A DNA stretch of 64,000 bases from Cornus controversa (Eukaryota > Streptophyta > Magnoliopsida > Cornales > Cornaceae), in the NCBI GenBank assembly GCA_026545225.1, contig CM048845.1, positions 50,568,033 through 50,632,032 of the forward strand, in the 5' to 3' direction. A program made the translations under genes and the position numbers. Numbering within the stretch: position 1 is the stretch's first letter; every line of letters starts with the position of its first letter. Below the pieces are notes generated by a model. The model was not told the origin of the DNA. It did not search any database and saw nothing but the letters and a program-made list of their open reading frames with translations. This document shows positions 42,248 to 55,800 of this stretch, piece by piece.

Positions 42248-42655
42248 TGTAGGGGTAAATTCCCAGTTAGTCCAATGGGCCAAACTGGTACTCAAATGGA
42301 CCACGCAAGTCGGTTTGAGCCCAAGTATCAGCAGAAGTCCCAAAGGACTGATTCAAGAAAAGTAAAGGGCCTACTCATCCCATTAAATGGCTAAAATAGC
42401 CCAGTTCAAATAAAAGTCCAAACTCAAAAAGGAATTCAAATCCTTGAGAGTAAAGAGAACTGTTGTAAATAAGGGAATTATAGTCCTAGAAGGACTCAAA
42501 TTCCAACTTATATAAATATCCAAAGACATATGAATGAAAGGGATCCTTGAATCCTCTCTTAAATTTATCTTTGAAAATATTGTGTTCTTAATTATATTGG
42601 GTCTGCGCATCAAATTGATTAACAAGAATTAGTTAAGCAATTTTTTGTACCTACA
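42248..42655 (+). repeat. 5' LTR of Tat element copy B (408 bp)
   Basis: TGTAGGGGTAAATTC to TTTTTTGTACCTACA, clearly close to the 3' LTR at 52,440. TATAAAT near 42,510 is a likely promoter element. Confidence 0.92.
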
Positions 42656-42680
42656 CTTTGGCGCCGTCTGTGGTAAACGT
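42656..42680 (+). other. Primer binding site of Tat element copy B
   Basis: The LTR end is followed by ctttGGCGCCGTCTGTGG. The part TGGCGCCGT matches the complement of the 3' end of tRNA-Asp, often used by plant gypsy elements; the rest has drifted. Confidence 0.5.
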
Positions 42681-42719
42681 TTGATCGTTTTCCAATCTAA
42701 AACTTGAAGAACTTACAAT

Positions 42720-45700
42720 CATAGTGGACACAAGAAGAAACACTTACGACGTGGCAGATCTAGGCAGACCCCCTGGGAATCAAAGGGGGTACTGCCCATA
42801 CAACCAAACATCCAGGATCCTCTGGCACACTTAAACATTCAACAATTAACCTAGCAGAACGAAGCTCTACGTCAACAGATTACTGATCTCCAAGTAAGGG
42901 TAGAGCACACCGAAAGCATGAGACCTTGGACGACAACAGAATGAAGGGGCTGGATTGAGTAACCACTTGTTGAGTGCCTCGTATCACAACTAGCCCGTTG
43001 GCAGAAACCCTTATCTTGGCTGACCCAACGAAGATTAGGGAAATCCCGTACAGTTCTACCGAGAGTGGAGGGCCCAGATGCAACGGGAGATCAATGAATT
43101 GAAAGGCGACCGGTCTTGCTATCCAACTAATCAAGCACTCACTAGCACCAGGATGATCGAGTCTTATTTCACGGAGAATATAATCAGAACTGAAAGGCTG
43201 AGAAGGTTCACCTTGCCAATTTTTGCCACCTTTGATAGAAAGACAGATCTAGTGAAGCATATCTACTAGTACCAACAGAAGATAACTCTAAATACCAAAG
43301 ACGATGTGCTTATATGCAAAATCTTTCCATCCAGTCTGGCAGTACCAATATTACTCTAGTTCAAGCAACAACCACCTCGTTCGATCCCAAACTTCGCAAG
43401 GTTATGCGAACTGTTCGTGGCCCAATAAGCTAGGAACCAGGAACGGAAGAGGACAATCTCCTCACTATTCACCATGAGGCAAGTTAAAAGAGAGACGCTA
43501 AAATCTTTCCTAACTCGTTTCAATTTGGAGATATAAATGATAGATCTGTGTGATCATACCGCGACAGTAGAAGCTTTTAAGATAGCAATCTCACCAGAAA
43601 AGGATTCCACAGATCTCTAGTGAAAAGCGCCCCAAAAGACATGGGTGACCTAAACTTCCTAGCTCAGAAGTATCTAAGGATAGAGGAGGATGAGGCGGCC
43701 AGAAGATAGTGATCAACCTTGATTACTATGGCGCAACAAATAAATACCTAGGTTGGTAAGGCAGAACCACCTCGAGTTATTTCTTCATCTAAACCGGAGT
43801 CTACAAAGAAGCAAAAAGTCGAGGAAAAAATTGCCCCCTTAAAGGTATCTCTGGCCAGGCTTTACTATGAAAATAAGAGCAAAGGAATATTTCACACACC
43901 TTCGGCCATTAGACAACCCCCAAAATAGAGGGACAAGAACAAACATTGTTCTCTCCATAGTGACTTCGGCGATACCACCAATGAGTGCAGAAGCTTGAGG
44001 CAACAAGTAGAGGCTCTAATCGCTAAAGGTAGACTGTCAAAGTATGTCGTTTAGGAAGAATAGGTCAAACCCTTCGACTAATCTCAACAAAAGTTGAATA
44101 AACAACATAACCTTGCTCTCGTTCGTGTTATCAATGCTATTCATGGTCGACTAGCCTCGGATCGAGAAAGTGAGTCCGAAAGACGGTCACACATTAGGAA
44201 TGCTCAAAAATTTCAGAGGATTAGATAAATCCACTCAGTACATAACTGTTTAGCCAACATGTCGACTGTCTTCACAGATGAGGATATGAGTAAAATCCAA
44301 ATGTTGTATGAGGACCCACTTGTGATCAGCCTCATTGTCTCCAACTATGAAGTAAAGAGAGTATTGGTGGATGTAGGGAGCAGTGCCAACGTTGATAGGG
44401 TTTGATGGCAAACAAGTAACTCCAATAGGGGTGGTGGAGCTCCCAGTAACATCAACATCAAGAACTTTGATTGAGACCTTCGTCATTATCCTTTTCAATT
44501 CTTCGTACAACATCATAGCGGGAAGAGGTTAGATACACAAGATGCAATGAGTCCCTTCGATGCTCCATCAGTTAATGAGGTGTATAGAGGCAAACCTAAG
44601 GGATATAATATACATCTTGGGAGATCAAGTGGCTACTAAGAAATGTTATGCTCTTACACTGAAATGAAAGGCGGTACAGGAAGAGCAAACCAAATAGCAA
44701 TTACAGAGCTCTCTACCAAAGGGCGTTCTGCAAGAGCAAGAAAAAGAGAAGCCGGCCGAGGAGCCACTCGAAGAGGTAGAAATCGTTCTTGGTAAATATC
44801 CCACAAATATGGGGACATCTTTATGCTAGATAGATAGAACGTAATTAATATAATTGCTGAAAAGGAATGTCGATGTTTTCGCCTAGGATCACATAGACAT
44901 GCCCGGCATAGATCCATTACTATCATGCCATGTACTCAACGTCAATCCAATCTACTTACCTGTGAAGCAAAAACAAAGGCGATTTTCTTCAAAGAAGAAT
45001 CAAATCATTGCAGGAGAGATAAATCCCTTCTTACAAGTGGGCTTTTTCAAAGAAGTCTAGTACCCAGATTGGCTCTCAAATGTGGTAGTGGTCCAAAAAA
45101 AAAATGGTAAGTGACGGGTCTGTATAGACTTTACTAATCTGAACAAGGCTTTCCCTAAAATAGTTTTCCTCTGCCAAAGATTGATCAAATGGTCGATGCC
45201 ACAATCGAGTATGAGCGGCTGACATTCTTTGATGCACACTCTGGATACAAAGTAATGTCGTTCGGCTTAAAGAACGCTGGAGCCACTTACCAGTGACTGA
45301 TTAACAAAGTCTTTAAAATTTTGATATGCCGAATAGTTGAGGCCTATATAGATGACATGGTGGTAAAGAGTCTTAAAAAGGAAGATCACTTGAGACATCG
45401 ACAAGAGGTATTCGACACCCTGCAAAACCATAACATGAAACTGAATTCATCAAAATGCTCATTTGGGTTTTTTTGGGACAGTTCCTAGGGCACATAGTAA
45501 ACCAAACAGGGATAGAAGTGAGTCTAGTTCAGGTCAAGGTCCTTCTTCAAAATGAAGAACCAAAAACTCACAGGGACGTTCAGATCCTAACAGGACGCGT
45601 TGCTGTTATGAGTAGATTCATTTCTCGGCTCTCTGACAAGTGTAAGCCCTTTTTCGATGCTATCAGGGCAAAGGGAAAATAGGTATGGGGAGTTGAGCCG

Positions 45701-47880
45701 AGTGAAGCATTGGCAAAACTCAAGCAGTACTTAATTCAATTGCCAATGCTCTCAGCACCTAAGGCAAGGGAACCTCTATATCTATACCTTACAATGTCTC
45801 GAATAGCCGCCAGTGCAGTCCTAATCAGAAAGCTAGGCAAAAAGCAGTACCCAGTGTTCTACTCAAGTAAAACCATGACTGAAGTAGAACAGAGTTACTC
45901 GAAGATGGAAAAGATTGTGCTGGCCCTAGTCCAAGCAAAGAGAAAGCTTAGGATTTATTTCGAGGCTCACCCAATCGTTGTCTCGACCAAATTCCCGATT
46001 AGAGCAATTCTTCATAAACTTGATCAGTCGAAAGGAGTCACCAAGTGGGCAATTGAATTAGGCATCTATGACAACCTATGAACCTCGAACCGTGATAAAA
46101 GGACAAACAGTTGCAGACTTCTTACTTGAGTGTGAGCCAGAGAGCAATGAAGATCCAGAAGCTTAAATTTAGCCTGAATGGAGACTCTATGTCGACGGAT
46201 TGTCGACACAGGTAGGATTAGACATTGGAGTGGAAATCTAGACTCCTGATGGAACTGCTTTACAGCAAGCAATCCATTTAGAGTTCCTTGCATCAAACAA
46301 TGAAACCGAGTACGAGGCTCTGTTAGTAGGCCTAATGCTGGCACAAACACTTTAGGTAAACAACTTGTAAGTTTTTAGTAATTCTCAACTAATCATGAAA
46401 CACGTTAGTGGGAATTATTCACCAAAAGATGATCGCATGAAAGCTGACAAAGACTTGGTGGAAAGAGAGCTCAAAGAATTCGACCAAGTCAAGGTGTCTC
46501 AAATTTTAAGAGATCTGAACTTGGAAGCTAATACGCTAGCGTGTTCAGCTTCGACAGCTCAGCCAAACCTGATCAGGATAGCGCCGATTAACTTTTTGCA
46601 AATGCCTAACATCTATGTCTAGAAAGAGGTGCTGGTCATACAAAACCAACCAATTGGATGGATCCTATCAAGGCTTACTATGTCAACGAAGTATTGCTAG
46701 ATTCAAAAGAAGAGGCACGAAAGGTTAGAATGAATTATTCCAGATATTCCATAATCAGTGGGCATCTATATAGGAGGTCATTCTTAGGACTGTACCTGAG
46801 GTGTGTGGCACCTGTTGAAGCAAAAGAGATTTTTTCTAGGATTCATGAAGGCATATGTGAAAACCATTCGGGAGGATGGTCGCTAGCTCATAAGGCCATT
46901 ACCCAAGGGTACTTCTGGCTATACATGGTTAGAGAAGCCAAAGAACATATCAAAAACTATGATAGATGCCAGCGACATGCAAGAGTACCCCATTAGCCCC
47001 CAGAAGATCTTACCACCATGGCCAATCCATGACCATTCATGAGATAGGGGATGAATTTGGTGGGACCACTCCCAAAAGCTATTAACTGTAAAAAAATACA
47101 TCATTCTAGCCATTAACTACTTCAAAAAATGGGTTGAAATAGAAGCTTACGCAACGATCACCTATGTGTAAGTGAAAAAGTTCATTTAGAGGAACATCAT
47201 CTACCGATTCGATTTGCTAGAATCCATTATCATGGACAATGCCACAAACTTTGACAATCGTCCGATTGAGAAATTCTTCAAGAAGCATGGAATCAACCAT
47301 AAGTTCTCATCACGACCATATCCACAAGGGAACGACCAAGCAGAAATAACCAATCATACCATCTTTGAATGTATTCAGAAAAGCTAGAGGACCCCGGGTA
47401 GGTGGTTGAACGAGCTACCTAAAGTGCTTTGGGCTTACTGAACAATGCTCGGGCGTCCACCCAGAGAAAGTCCATTATGCTGGCCTACGAATTTGAAGCA
47501 GTAATACCAACCGAGCTGTCTACCCCAACAATCAAAATAGAGGTGCTAGAAAGGGGGCATAATAATCAACTACTCGAACAAAATCTGGATCTCCTGGAAG
47601 AAAAGAGGGAGCCAACTCAAATAAGGCTTGCGTCCTATCAGAGGATGATCAAAAATAGTTATGATAAGAAGGTGAAGTATCGAGCATTTAGTTTTGGAGA
47701 CTAGGTGGTACGAAGAGTCACTAACAATACAAAGGAACGAAATGCTGAAAAATTCACAGCAAAATGGGAAGGCCCATATAAAATCATTGAAGTGATTGGG
47801 AAAGGCGCATACAAGCTTCGTAGAATTAGCGACGCAGAAGCAATTTGCTAGCCTTGGTATGCAACCCATTTAAAAAGGTA
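42720..47880 (+). pseudogene. Tat-type gag-pol polyprotein, heavily mutated
   Basis: Gag traces near 43,080-43,300 (RRFTLPIFATFDRKTDLVKH). Protease motif RVLVDVGSSANVD at about 44,360-44,395 (usual DGGSS changed). Reverse transcriptase has PDWLSNVVVVQKKNGK, RVCIDFTNLNKA and the catalytic YIDD at 45,345-45,356. First RNase H-like part at 45,700-46,080. Second RNase H near 46,180-46,350 with [18 protein letters not shown]. The integrase zinc finger keeps its His pair but reads YDRCQRHA where CD.CQRHA is expected, so one Cys is lost. The integrase core follows, then HPQGN-like and VIPTELSTPTIKIE blocks to about 47,700. Dozens of stops and frameshifts: a dead copy. Confidence 0.9.
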
Positions 47881-48579
47881 TTACGTTTGAATTTTGGCAT
47901 ACTAGAATTAGAATATTCCTTTTTGATAATGTACCTTTTTTACTTTCCAAACACAAAGATCCTAAATAAAAAATGCATTCTTGAAAGGTACTTTACTATC
48001 AAAAAAATAAAAGGACTTGGTCCCACATTAAGGAAAAAGTATCATGTCTCACAATAAATAAAGAGAAAAGTCAAAACTCTACAGTCGTGGCAAGACATAG
48101 TCGTTGTGCAAGAATACATGCATAGCGGCAATGCCTTGCCCTCTTTTTACATTTCCTGAAAAGGTATTTAGTCACCCAAAGCAACTATCTACTAATTTTG
48201 CAAAGAAAATAAAATAAAATTTCTACCCCTAAAAAGTATTGGGGAAGTCATATGTTTAAAACTCAAACATGTCAAATTATAGAGTTTAAACTTTGAAAAT
48301 ACAACCTTATTTTGTCTAAAGAAAGGAATGCACCTTCTTTAGAAATCGACCTCATTGAGAGTCAGGTGCGATCTATTATCGTGACACAAAAAATATACCT
48401 TGGGCATAGTCCTACTCCGAATAAAAATCCCTATTTTCAATCGTATATAAAGGGAAACGAGTGGCCTTAAAGTCGCGGCAAGAACATGTTACCGCGAAGG
48501 GGAATATGCGCAGTAATATGCTCTTGCTCTCTTTTTGCATTTGCGAAACGGTTACCAACCTTCGCAAGTAATAAATATA

Positions 48580-49760
48580 GGCCGTATGCCCACTCAAGCT
48601 AAGGTTTGAACGACTGATCACTTACAAAAAAAGAGGCCATAGGCCCAAATCAAGCTAAGGTTGTAAACGACCAATTGCTTATTAAAGCTAAGGTTTGAAC
48701 GATCAATCGCTTACAAAAAGGGAGGCCATAGGCCCAAATCAAGCTAAGGTTGTAAACGATTGATCACTTATTAAAGTTAAGGTTTGAACGACTGATCGCT
48801 TACAAAAAAGAGAAGCCATTGGCCCAAATCAATCTAAGGTCGTAAATGACCGATCGCTTATTAAAGCTAAGGTCTGAACGACCGATCGCTTCTAAAAAAG
48901 AGGCCATAGGCCCAAGTTAAGCTAAGGTCTTAAACGACCAATCGCTTATTGAAGCTAAAGTCTGAACGACTGATCGCTTACAAAAAAAAGAGGCCATAGG
49001 CCCAAATCAGGCTAAGGTCGTAAACGACCGATCGCTTATTAAAGCTAAGGTCTGAATGATCGGTCACTTACAAAAAAAGAGGTTGTAGGCCCAAATCAAG
49101 CTAAGGTCATAAATGACCAATCACTTATTAAAGCTAAGGTCTGAACGACCGATCGCTTACAAAAAAGAGGCCATAGGCCCAAGTCAAACTAAGATCTTAA
49201 ATGACCGATTGTTTATTGAAGCTAAGGTCTTAAACGACCGATCATTTATTGAAGCTAAGGTTTTAAACGACTAATCGCTTATTAAAGTTAAGGTCTGAAT
49301 GATCGATCGATTACAAAAAAAAGAGGCCATAGGCCCAAGTGAAGATAAGGTCTTAAACGACGATCATTTATTGAAGCTAAGGTCTTAAACGATAGATCAC
49401 TTATTAAAGCTAAGGTTTGAACGACCGATTGCTTACAAAAAAAGAGGCCACAGGCCCTAATCAAGCTAAGGTCGTAAACAACCGATCGCTTATTAAAGCT
49501 AAGGTTTGAACGACTAATCGCTTACAAAAAAGAGGCCGTAGGAACAAGTCAAGCTAAGGTCTTATAAGACCAATCGCTTATTGAAACTAAGGTCTTAAAC
49601 AACTGATCGCTTACTAAAGCTAAGGTCTAAACGACTGATCACTTATTAAATAAAAAAGGCCATAGGCCTGAATCAAGCTAAGGTCTTAAACGACCGATCG
49701 CTTATTAAGACTAAGGCTTGAACGACCGATTGCTCATAGAAGAGAAAGGCCACAGGCCCG
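48580..49760. repeat. Tandem array with a CGACCGATCG core, copy B
   Basis: Two-level repeat. A sub-unit of about 38-40 bp (aagctaaggtctgaacgacc followed by gatcgctta) alternates between a gtaaacgacc form and a tgaacgacc form, and each pair ends with aaaaaagaggccataggccc. The pair makes a higher unit of about 85-90 bp, repeated about a dozen times. Shares its core with the array at 1-900, but the spacing and higher order differ. Confidence 0.88.
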
Positions 49761-50189
49761 GTCAAGACAATTTACAGAAAAAAATAGCCGTTGTCTCAAG
49801 CTGATCGCTTGGATTAATCCCTTGCTGAATTCTCTAAGTAAATAGGGAAAAAGACATCAAGTGTCGAACGCTGATCGTCTGCATTACTAAAGCTGGAAAG
49901 GAGTTTCCAGTCTACATTAAAACCCAAATTGCCAATGCAATTGTTAGATTAAGCTACTATCAAGTGCAGAAATTTTAAACTAAATCAGAGGATGAGTTTG
50001 GAAGAAATGAAGCATAAAAGATTTTTTCGCATTGACCAAAATGGTAGTTACAAGAAGGAGGGTACAAGTTATACATCAAAAGGAAAAAAAGAGAAGAGAG
50101 CTTCTTCTGAGCATTACAAAGGCAAAAGGAAACAAAAAAAGCTACAAGGGTCAACCTTAGTAGCTGCCCCATCCTCCTTGCTAAAGTCC

Positions 50190-50560
50190 TGATTAAAGGA
50201 GTCAACGATCAGAGTACCCTTCTTAACAGGGGCTGGTATTTTTGGCGCGACCTAGTCAAGAGGGGTGGGAACAGAAGGAGCAACCACCGAAGAAGAAGGG
50301 GGAGGAGTTGAACACAAACTTTTGAGGAAGTCTACGAACTTGCGTTCAGCTTTGCCAAGCATAGGAATGCCATATTCACTGGATCTTCATAATCTCATTC
50401 AGCTTCAAGCTTCCCTCCTTGATCAAAGTCATAGCGAAAGCCATCAACAAGCTTCAGAGCTGGGATCTTCAAAAATCACTGGTACATCTCAAGTCCCCCA
50501 GACATGCAGACACACAACATCGCCTCAAGCTCAGCAGCCTTCTCTTCGGCCTCCAAGGCC
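50190..50560 (-). pseudogene. Antisense accessory ORF of copy B, third block (broken)
   Basis: The minus strand reads GGLEMYQ, stop, FLKIPALKLVDGFRYDFDQG, matching 1,129-1,563 of copy A (GGLEMYQRFLQIP...KLAEGFRYGFEQG). At least two stops, so this block cannot be translated whole. Confidence 0.55.
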
Positions 50561-50841
50561 TTCTACTCAAAATAACCAAGAGCCTTTTACTTTTTACCAA
50601 GGGACTTGGTCATCATATTCACCTTTCCCTTAAGGCTTTTGGGCTTTCGTCTATTCAGATGTTCGACCTCTAGAGACTTGCAAAAGGAAATGGTCATATA
50701 TGCACTTTGTAACACAATGAAACAGACAAAGCCAGAATAAAAGCATATGAAATGACAAATAAAGAAATACATAAAGGATGTGATGAAACAAACCTCCATA
50801 ATATGAAAATGTGCATTGGCAAAGAACTCATCCCTAGGAAG

Positions 50842-51318
50842 CTAGATCCTATGAGCAAGAGTCCCCATCACTTTACGGTCAAGGGCAACACAGTCTCCCA
50901 CCATAAAAAATGAACCATCAGACTTCTTCAAGTCTGGAGTCCACTGTTCATACGAGCCAGCGAATGACTCATCAACTATACCACCAACAAGATAAAAAAG
51001 AGTCAGAGCAGGAGAAAATGAGTTCTGACCCTTCATGGCATCCGCCATCAACTTCTGGTGCTTAGGCGCAGGAGCAAAACCAGAAGAAGCCTTCTTATGA
51101 GAGGAAGAGGGGGCAACTGACCTGTTCTTGTCATGCTGAGCCTTAGACCTCCCCTCAGAGTTCTTGACCTTAAAATGGCCAGACCTAGAAGATCCTCTCC
51201 TCGTCTTGGGCTCTGCCATTTCCATCTTAGGATCTGAAGCAAGATATAAAGAAAAAGACTCACCTGAAGCACTGCAAGCAGTAGCTTGAAGTTGGCGACG
51301 TGATAGGTATTTCTTCAC
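50842..51318 (-). CDS. Antisense accessory ORF of copy B, middle block
   Basis: 158 open codons. It contains PKTRRGSSRSGHFKVKN, a Lys/Ser-rich part, then PDLKKSDGSFFMVGDCVALD and MGTLAHRI. Homologous to 1,883-2,340 of copy A. It is basic and low-complexity at the start, compatible with a nucleic-acid-binding or nuclear region, but no known domain was recognised. Likely a middle exon of the antisense gene; splice sites not resolved. Confidence 0.5.
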   Translation of the reverse strand: MKKYLSRRQLQATACSASGESFSLYLASDPKMEMAEPKTRRGSSRSGHFKVKNSEGRSKAQHDKNRSVAPSSSHKKASSGFAPAPKHQKLMADAMKGQNSFSPALTLFYLVGGIVDESFAGSYEQWTPDLKKSDGSFFMVGDCVALDRKVMGTLAHRI

Positions 51319-51534
51319 AGAAGGGTGGATGCTCCAAACCCTCTTCCTCAGAAACTCAATCCGTTCGTCTGTAAGAAAAAGAAGAACAAAATAAAGTTAT
51401 GAGAAGTAAAGAGTTTGTGCTAAAAAAAACATCCTAAGGTAACTACAAAAAAACTTGCCAGAAAGAGTAAATGAAGGAATCACAACGTCACCAAAGGCAC
51501 TGGGGATAGGGAAGTGTTGAGCCACACTAACACT

Positions 51535-52133
51535 CTAGGCCCCCTTCACCAAAATAAGTTTTTCATTCGACAACTTGTCAGAGGTGGGAGTATCAAAGCA
51601 AATTTTCCTGTCCTTGTTGGGGAACATATGATAGCGATTGTCTTCTAATTTGACCCAATGGAGAGAGTAGCAAAAAAGAAGATCATTCAAATGCAGGTTA
51701 AGTTTATGAACACAGTTCAAAGAAAGTACACAAGAAATAATGTAAAAAAAATTAGGGTTTAACTGAAGCGGCGTAAACTTTAGTTTGAAAAGAACAAAAT
51801 TGAAAAAAGGGTGAAGAGGGAATCTGAAAGTCTTCAAGTGAGAAGCTGAGAAAAGTACTTCACCGTCCTTGACTCCTTCCCCAACACTGTAATCAGAGTC
51901 TAAGGGGTAACCCTCGATTATGATATCATTAGGAATGCGACATTTCTCTCTAACTCTCTCAATGTCAACCAACTGCCTAGTCACCAGAGCAACAACCACA
52001 CCCTGATCAGATGTGACTGCTTCCCAGCCACATCAGTAGGTTGAGCAGTTTTGGCAATTGGAAGAAAGGAACTAGACACGGTGACTTCTTGATTGTTAGA
52101 AAGGATACGATCGCTATCACTAGAAGACATCAT
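51535..52133 (-). pseudogene. Antisense accessory ORF of copy B, first block, with a frameshift (plant gypsy-type transposase-like domain)
   Basis: Starts Met-Met-Ser-Ser-Ser at 52,133. Compared with copy A, a one-base deletion near 52,022-52,030 (after DVAG) breaks the frame; it resumes as TRQLVDIERVREKCRIPNDI and IEGYPLDSDYSVGEGVKDGE, then FRFPLHPFFNFVLFKLKFTP and LQLNPNFFYIISC. The FPLHPFF...TPLQLNPN signature is clearer here than in copy A. The downstream part is open to 51,535. Confidence 0.6.
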
Positions 52134-52439
52134 AAAGAAGAAAAAAATGTAGAGAGAAAGATGAAAACTAATCTGAGAAGACAAGTCAGTACCAAGAAAA
52201 TCAAGAGAAAGTAAATCTGGAAAAGAAGGCAATCAGTCGCAGAATGTTTGTGGCTGAAATGACAAGTATCAAGATAAAATAAAAGGGTAACATGAAAATA
52301 TCACTTACGTGCTCAACGCCATCGCTAGTACCCCAACATTAAATGAGAAACATCGATACAAGTAGCGAAATCATTATAAAACCGATACGAATTTCCTCCA
52401 TTATGACCATACTCACAATTGAAGAGAATTGGGGCGATG

Positions 52440-52847
52440 TGTAGGGGTAAATTCTCACTTAGTCCAATGGGCTAAACTGGTACACAAACAGACCAGGCCT
52501 AAATCAGTTTGAGCCCAAGTATCAGCAGAAGTCCCAAAGGATTGCTTTGAGAAAAGTAAAGGGCCTAGTTGCCCCATTAAAAGGTTAAAACAACCCTGTC
52601 CAAATAAAAGTCTAAACTCAAAAAGGAATTCAAATCCTTGAGAGTAAAGATAGTTGCAAATAAGAGAATTATAGTCTTAGAATGACTCAAATTCTAACTT
52701 GTATAAATATCCAAGGACATATGAATGAAAGGGATCCTCGAATCCTCTCTTGAATTTATCTCTAAAAATATTATGTTCCTAATATATATTGGGTGTGTGC
52801 ATCAAATTGATTAGTAAGAATTAGTTAAGCAATTTTTTGTACCTACA
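52440..52847 (+). repeat. 3' LTR of Tat element copy B (408 bp)
   Basis: TGTAGGGGTAAATTC to TTTTTTGTACCTACA. Preceded by the purine-rich gaagagaattggggcga at 52,421-52,439, the likely polypurine tract. Confidence 0.92.
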
Positions 52848-55800
52848 ACAAGTTAAATTGACATCCCTAATGTAGACATCACATTTTGTGCCTCTCATAT
52901 TTTGATTATAATTCATCGCTCGGACATCGTAAAGTCTTACGACAAACGTGATCAATGAGTATCAAAGACTCCAAATTCAATTCAAGGATGGAATTTAATT
53001 ATTTCTTACCATTCCAATTTGTTCTCACCATTCGATCTTGGAATCAATTTCAAAACAAGTCTCGATCAAGGTTATAGAGACACTTGATTTCAGTACTAGT
53101 CAAGATTAAGAGACCATAATTTTCCATCAAACCCAATCAAAGGGTTCATATCATCATTTCAAATCATAATTCATTTCATTACACTACTTGATTTCGAAAG
53201 GGTTCACCCGATCAACCAATTTTGACAAATCATGTAAAAAGAATTTTATGCCCACACTTATTTTTTATTTCGTTTCGATCATCACCAAGTCCTCAAATTG
53301 ACACTTTCATGTTAAAATTCAAGTCATTTTACCTTGGATCATCCATGACCGTCATTTGATTGGGTTACTTTTACCATTAGATCTTTCATAAAATCACTAG
53401 ATTCCTCCAATTACGTTAGAAGATCTTAGATGGTCAAAACGTAGCCAAAACTACATTTTTTTTTATGAAAGTCAGGAAAAACATCAAGGAAATTAGTTCT
53501 TATCACATAACCCAGAGAAAATCTGAAAAAGGACAGGAAAGAAAGTTGTCACACCCCTGGAAAAATCTAATATTAGGGTCGAGGTGCAACAATGTTTTAA
53601 ATTCCCTCAAAATGACAATGTTTTTGCTAAGTGTGCTCCCATTGGTCCAATTAGTCTTTAAATACTCCCTCCAACTCCAAAAATTCGAACACACGCGCTA
53701 TTGAGCCCACTCCTCCAATTTTAAGATGAGTTGTTAATAAAGGAAACTCAATAAGGCATGGTTAAATCTCGAAGGAACAATATGTATCAATGACAGCATA
53801 TCAAAGCAAGCAAATTGAATGACTACACATTTGATTAATGTTAACTTACAATCAGTGAATGAATAATAATAAAAAAGATTTTACCCACTACACAAGGTTC
53901 CTGCTTAAGTGGGGTTTGGGAGAGGTAGATGTCAGCAAACATTACCTTTATTTTTTAGAGAGGCGCTGCTCCTAAGTCTCGGAACTGAGACACATTGCTT
54001 TGGGTTAGGACACTTGCCATCGTACCAAGGTCCGACCTCTTACATTAGTGAATGAATGTTACTCATAAATATTGCTCATTTTTCTAAAGAAGATTCTTTT
54101 CACTTGAAAATATACTTTCAATGAATGAACATGAAAAACATTATTTGTACTCATTTTCTTTTTCAATTAGGCAGGGCCAATGATAAGTGCACAAAACTTG
54201 CTATTCTATATCCCAAAATAAGTTTTTAATTACTCTTTTATTTAATTTAAATGTTCTTATCTTTGCATTTTATGTTTTATAAGGGTTGATTTCAAAATAA
54301 GAAGAAAAAGAGTAAAAAAGGGCTGAAAATAATATATATGGCTGGAGATGAACATAAGAAGAATTGTAGGAGAGATGGTATTTTGTGCAATCTACTCCAC
54401 AAGAGGTCTCAAGTTCAAAATTTTGTAAAATATTTTTTTACACAGCCATGCAGTCCAGAATTCAAATTGAAGATATGAAGATCAAATATTAGATATTTAA
54501 ATTCAAAATTTTGTATTTTGAATTTTTTTTTTTGAATTTTGTATTTAAATTTTTTTCACCTAAACCATTCTCCACTAACTCTATAAATAGGGGGTCTTAA
54601 GGGATGGTGAAGGGAGTTAGAAAATTGTAGAAAAAATAGTGTAATCATTTTCTTGATTCAATGAAGAATAGTAGTTTCATTTCTATATATTTTATTTCTA
54701 TTGAAATGCAAGCGTAAGCATTCTTCTTAAGGGAGTGATGAAGCCACCATGGCTGAAGTATAAGTAAGTTATTTTATTTTCTTGTCTAATATTTCCTCCT
54801 AAGAGCATTCTTTTATTCTTCTATTCTGAATTTTTATTTTCAAAAATTAGAGAGAGGATTCTTTGTGTTTGCCAAATAATGGTAATTCAAAGAATGCCTA
54901 CCTTTGTTTACCTAGCCAATGTGCATGCAAAAAAATGTTCTCTCATATATAATCAAGTTTTTTTTTATGCCATATCTTCCATTACCTTTCCAAGTTCTAA
55001 TTGGATTAGTGGAGTGTATTGATTATTGGAGAAAAAATTAGATAAGAATATTAGAGACTTTATTTATAGGGATCCATGGTGGTGAATTCTCTTTTCTTGA
55101 GATTTTTCCCATCATTTGATCAAAGACGTTTGGTATTAGTTTTTATTATGAAAAAAATCAGAAGTTTATTTTTAAATATTCATTTTTCATTCTAAAAGAT
55201 TGAGGTTTTGAATTTGAGATTCATTACTAATTCTCACTTGAGAGTGGTTCGACCCTGCTTACTACTATACAAGTTTTAGTAAAGTTTTTGTAGATTTTAT
55301 TATTTTTGTATGAAGTGTAGAAAAACAATAACAAACATTCATTATTCTAAACTTGTCAGCTGACTGGACCTTTAGGCGGTCGACTAAGGCCCCACTTAAT
55401 AGAAGGCCTCCAAAATATTTTATTTCCTTAATAAGAGTTCTTAAAATTTTTATTTTCTAATATTATTAGACTTACTAAAATATTTGTTTCCTTGTATTGT
55501 TAGGTCCCAACCAATGGTAAAGATTTAATAATAGGCCCAATAATTTAATTCATTTTAAAACTTCTAATTTCTATCATTATTTCAACATCTTCCTCTTTTT
55601 TTTATTTGTCACTCCTCATCTCATGTTTTTTTATGAATTGTTGAATATATACTTAACGAATAATTGTAAAAAATTGAAAATTATAAAACTTTCCATCTTC
55701 TCCGGTTAACTTTCATCTTTTTTCTCTGTTCCTAACGTTTTCTCCCCTTCTCTCATTACAACGCTTATTTTTTGTTATAATTAATAATAAAACAACAAGA

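Larger units (their letters stand above)
42248..52847 (+). mobile_element. Full-length Ty3/gypsy Tat-type LTR retrotransposon (copy B), inactive
   Basis: 10.6 kb with two 408-bp LTRs (42,248-42,655 and 52,440-52,847), a primer site, degenerate gag-pol on the plus strand, a tandem array (48,580-49,760) and accessory ORFs on the minus strand (50,190-52,133). The second RNase H after reverse transcriptase and the antisense accessory ORF near the 3' LTR are traits of the Tat lineage. No clear 5-bp target duplication: gcggt on the left and acaag on the right. Same family as copy A at the left edge. Confidence 0.92.
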
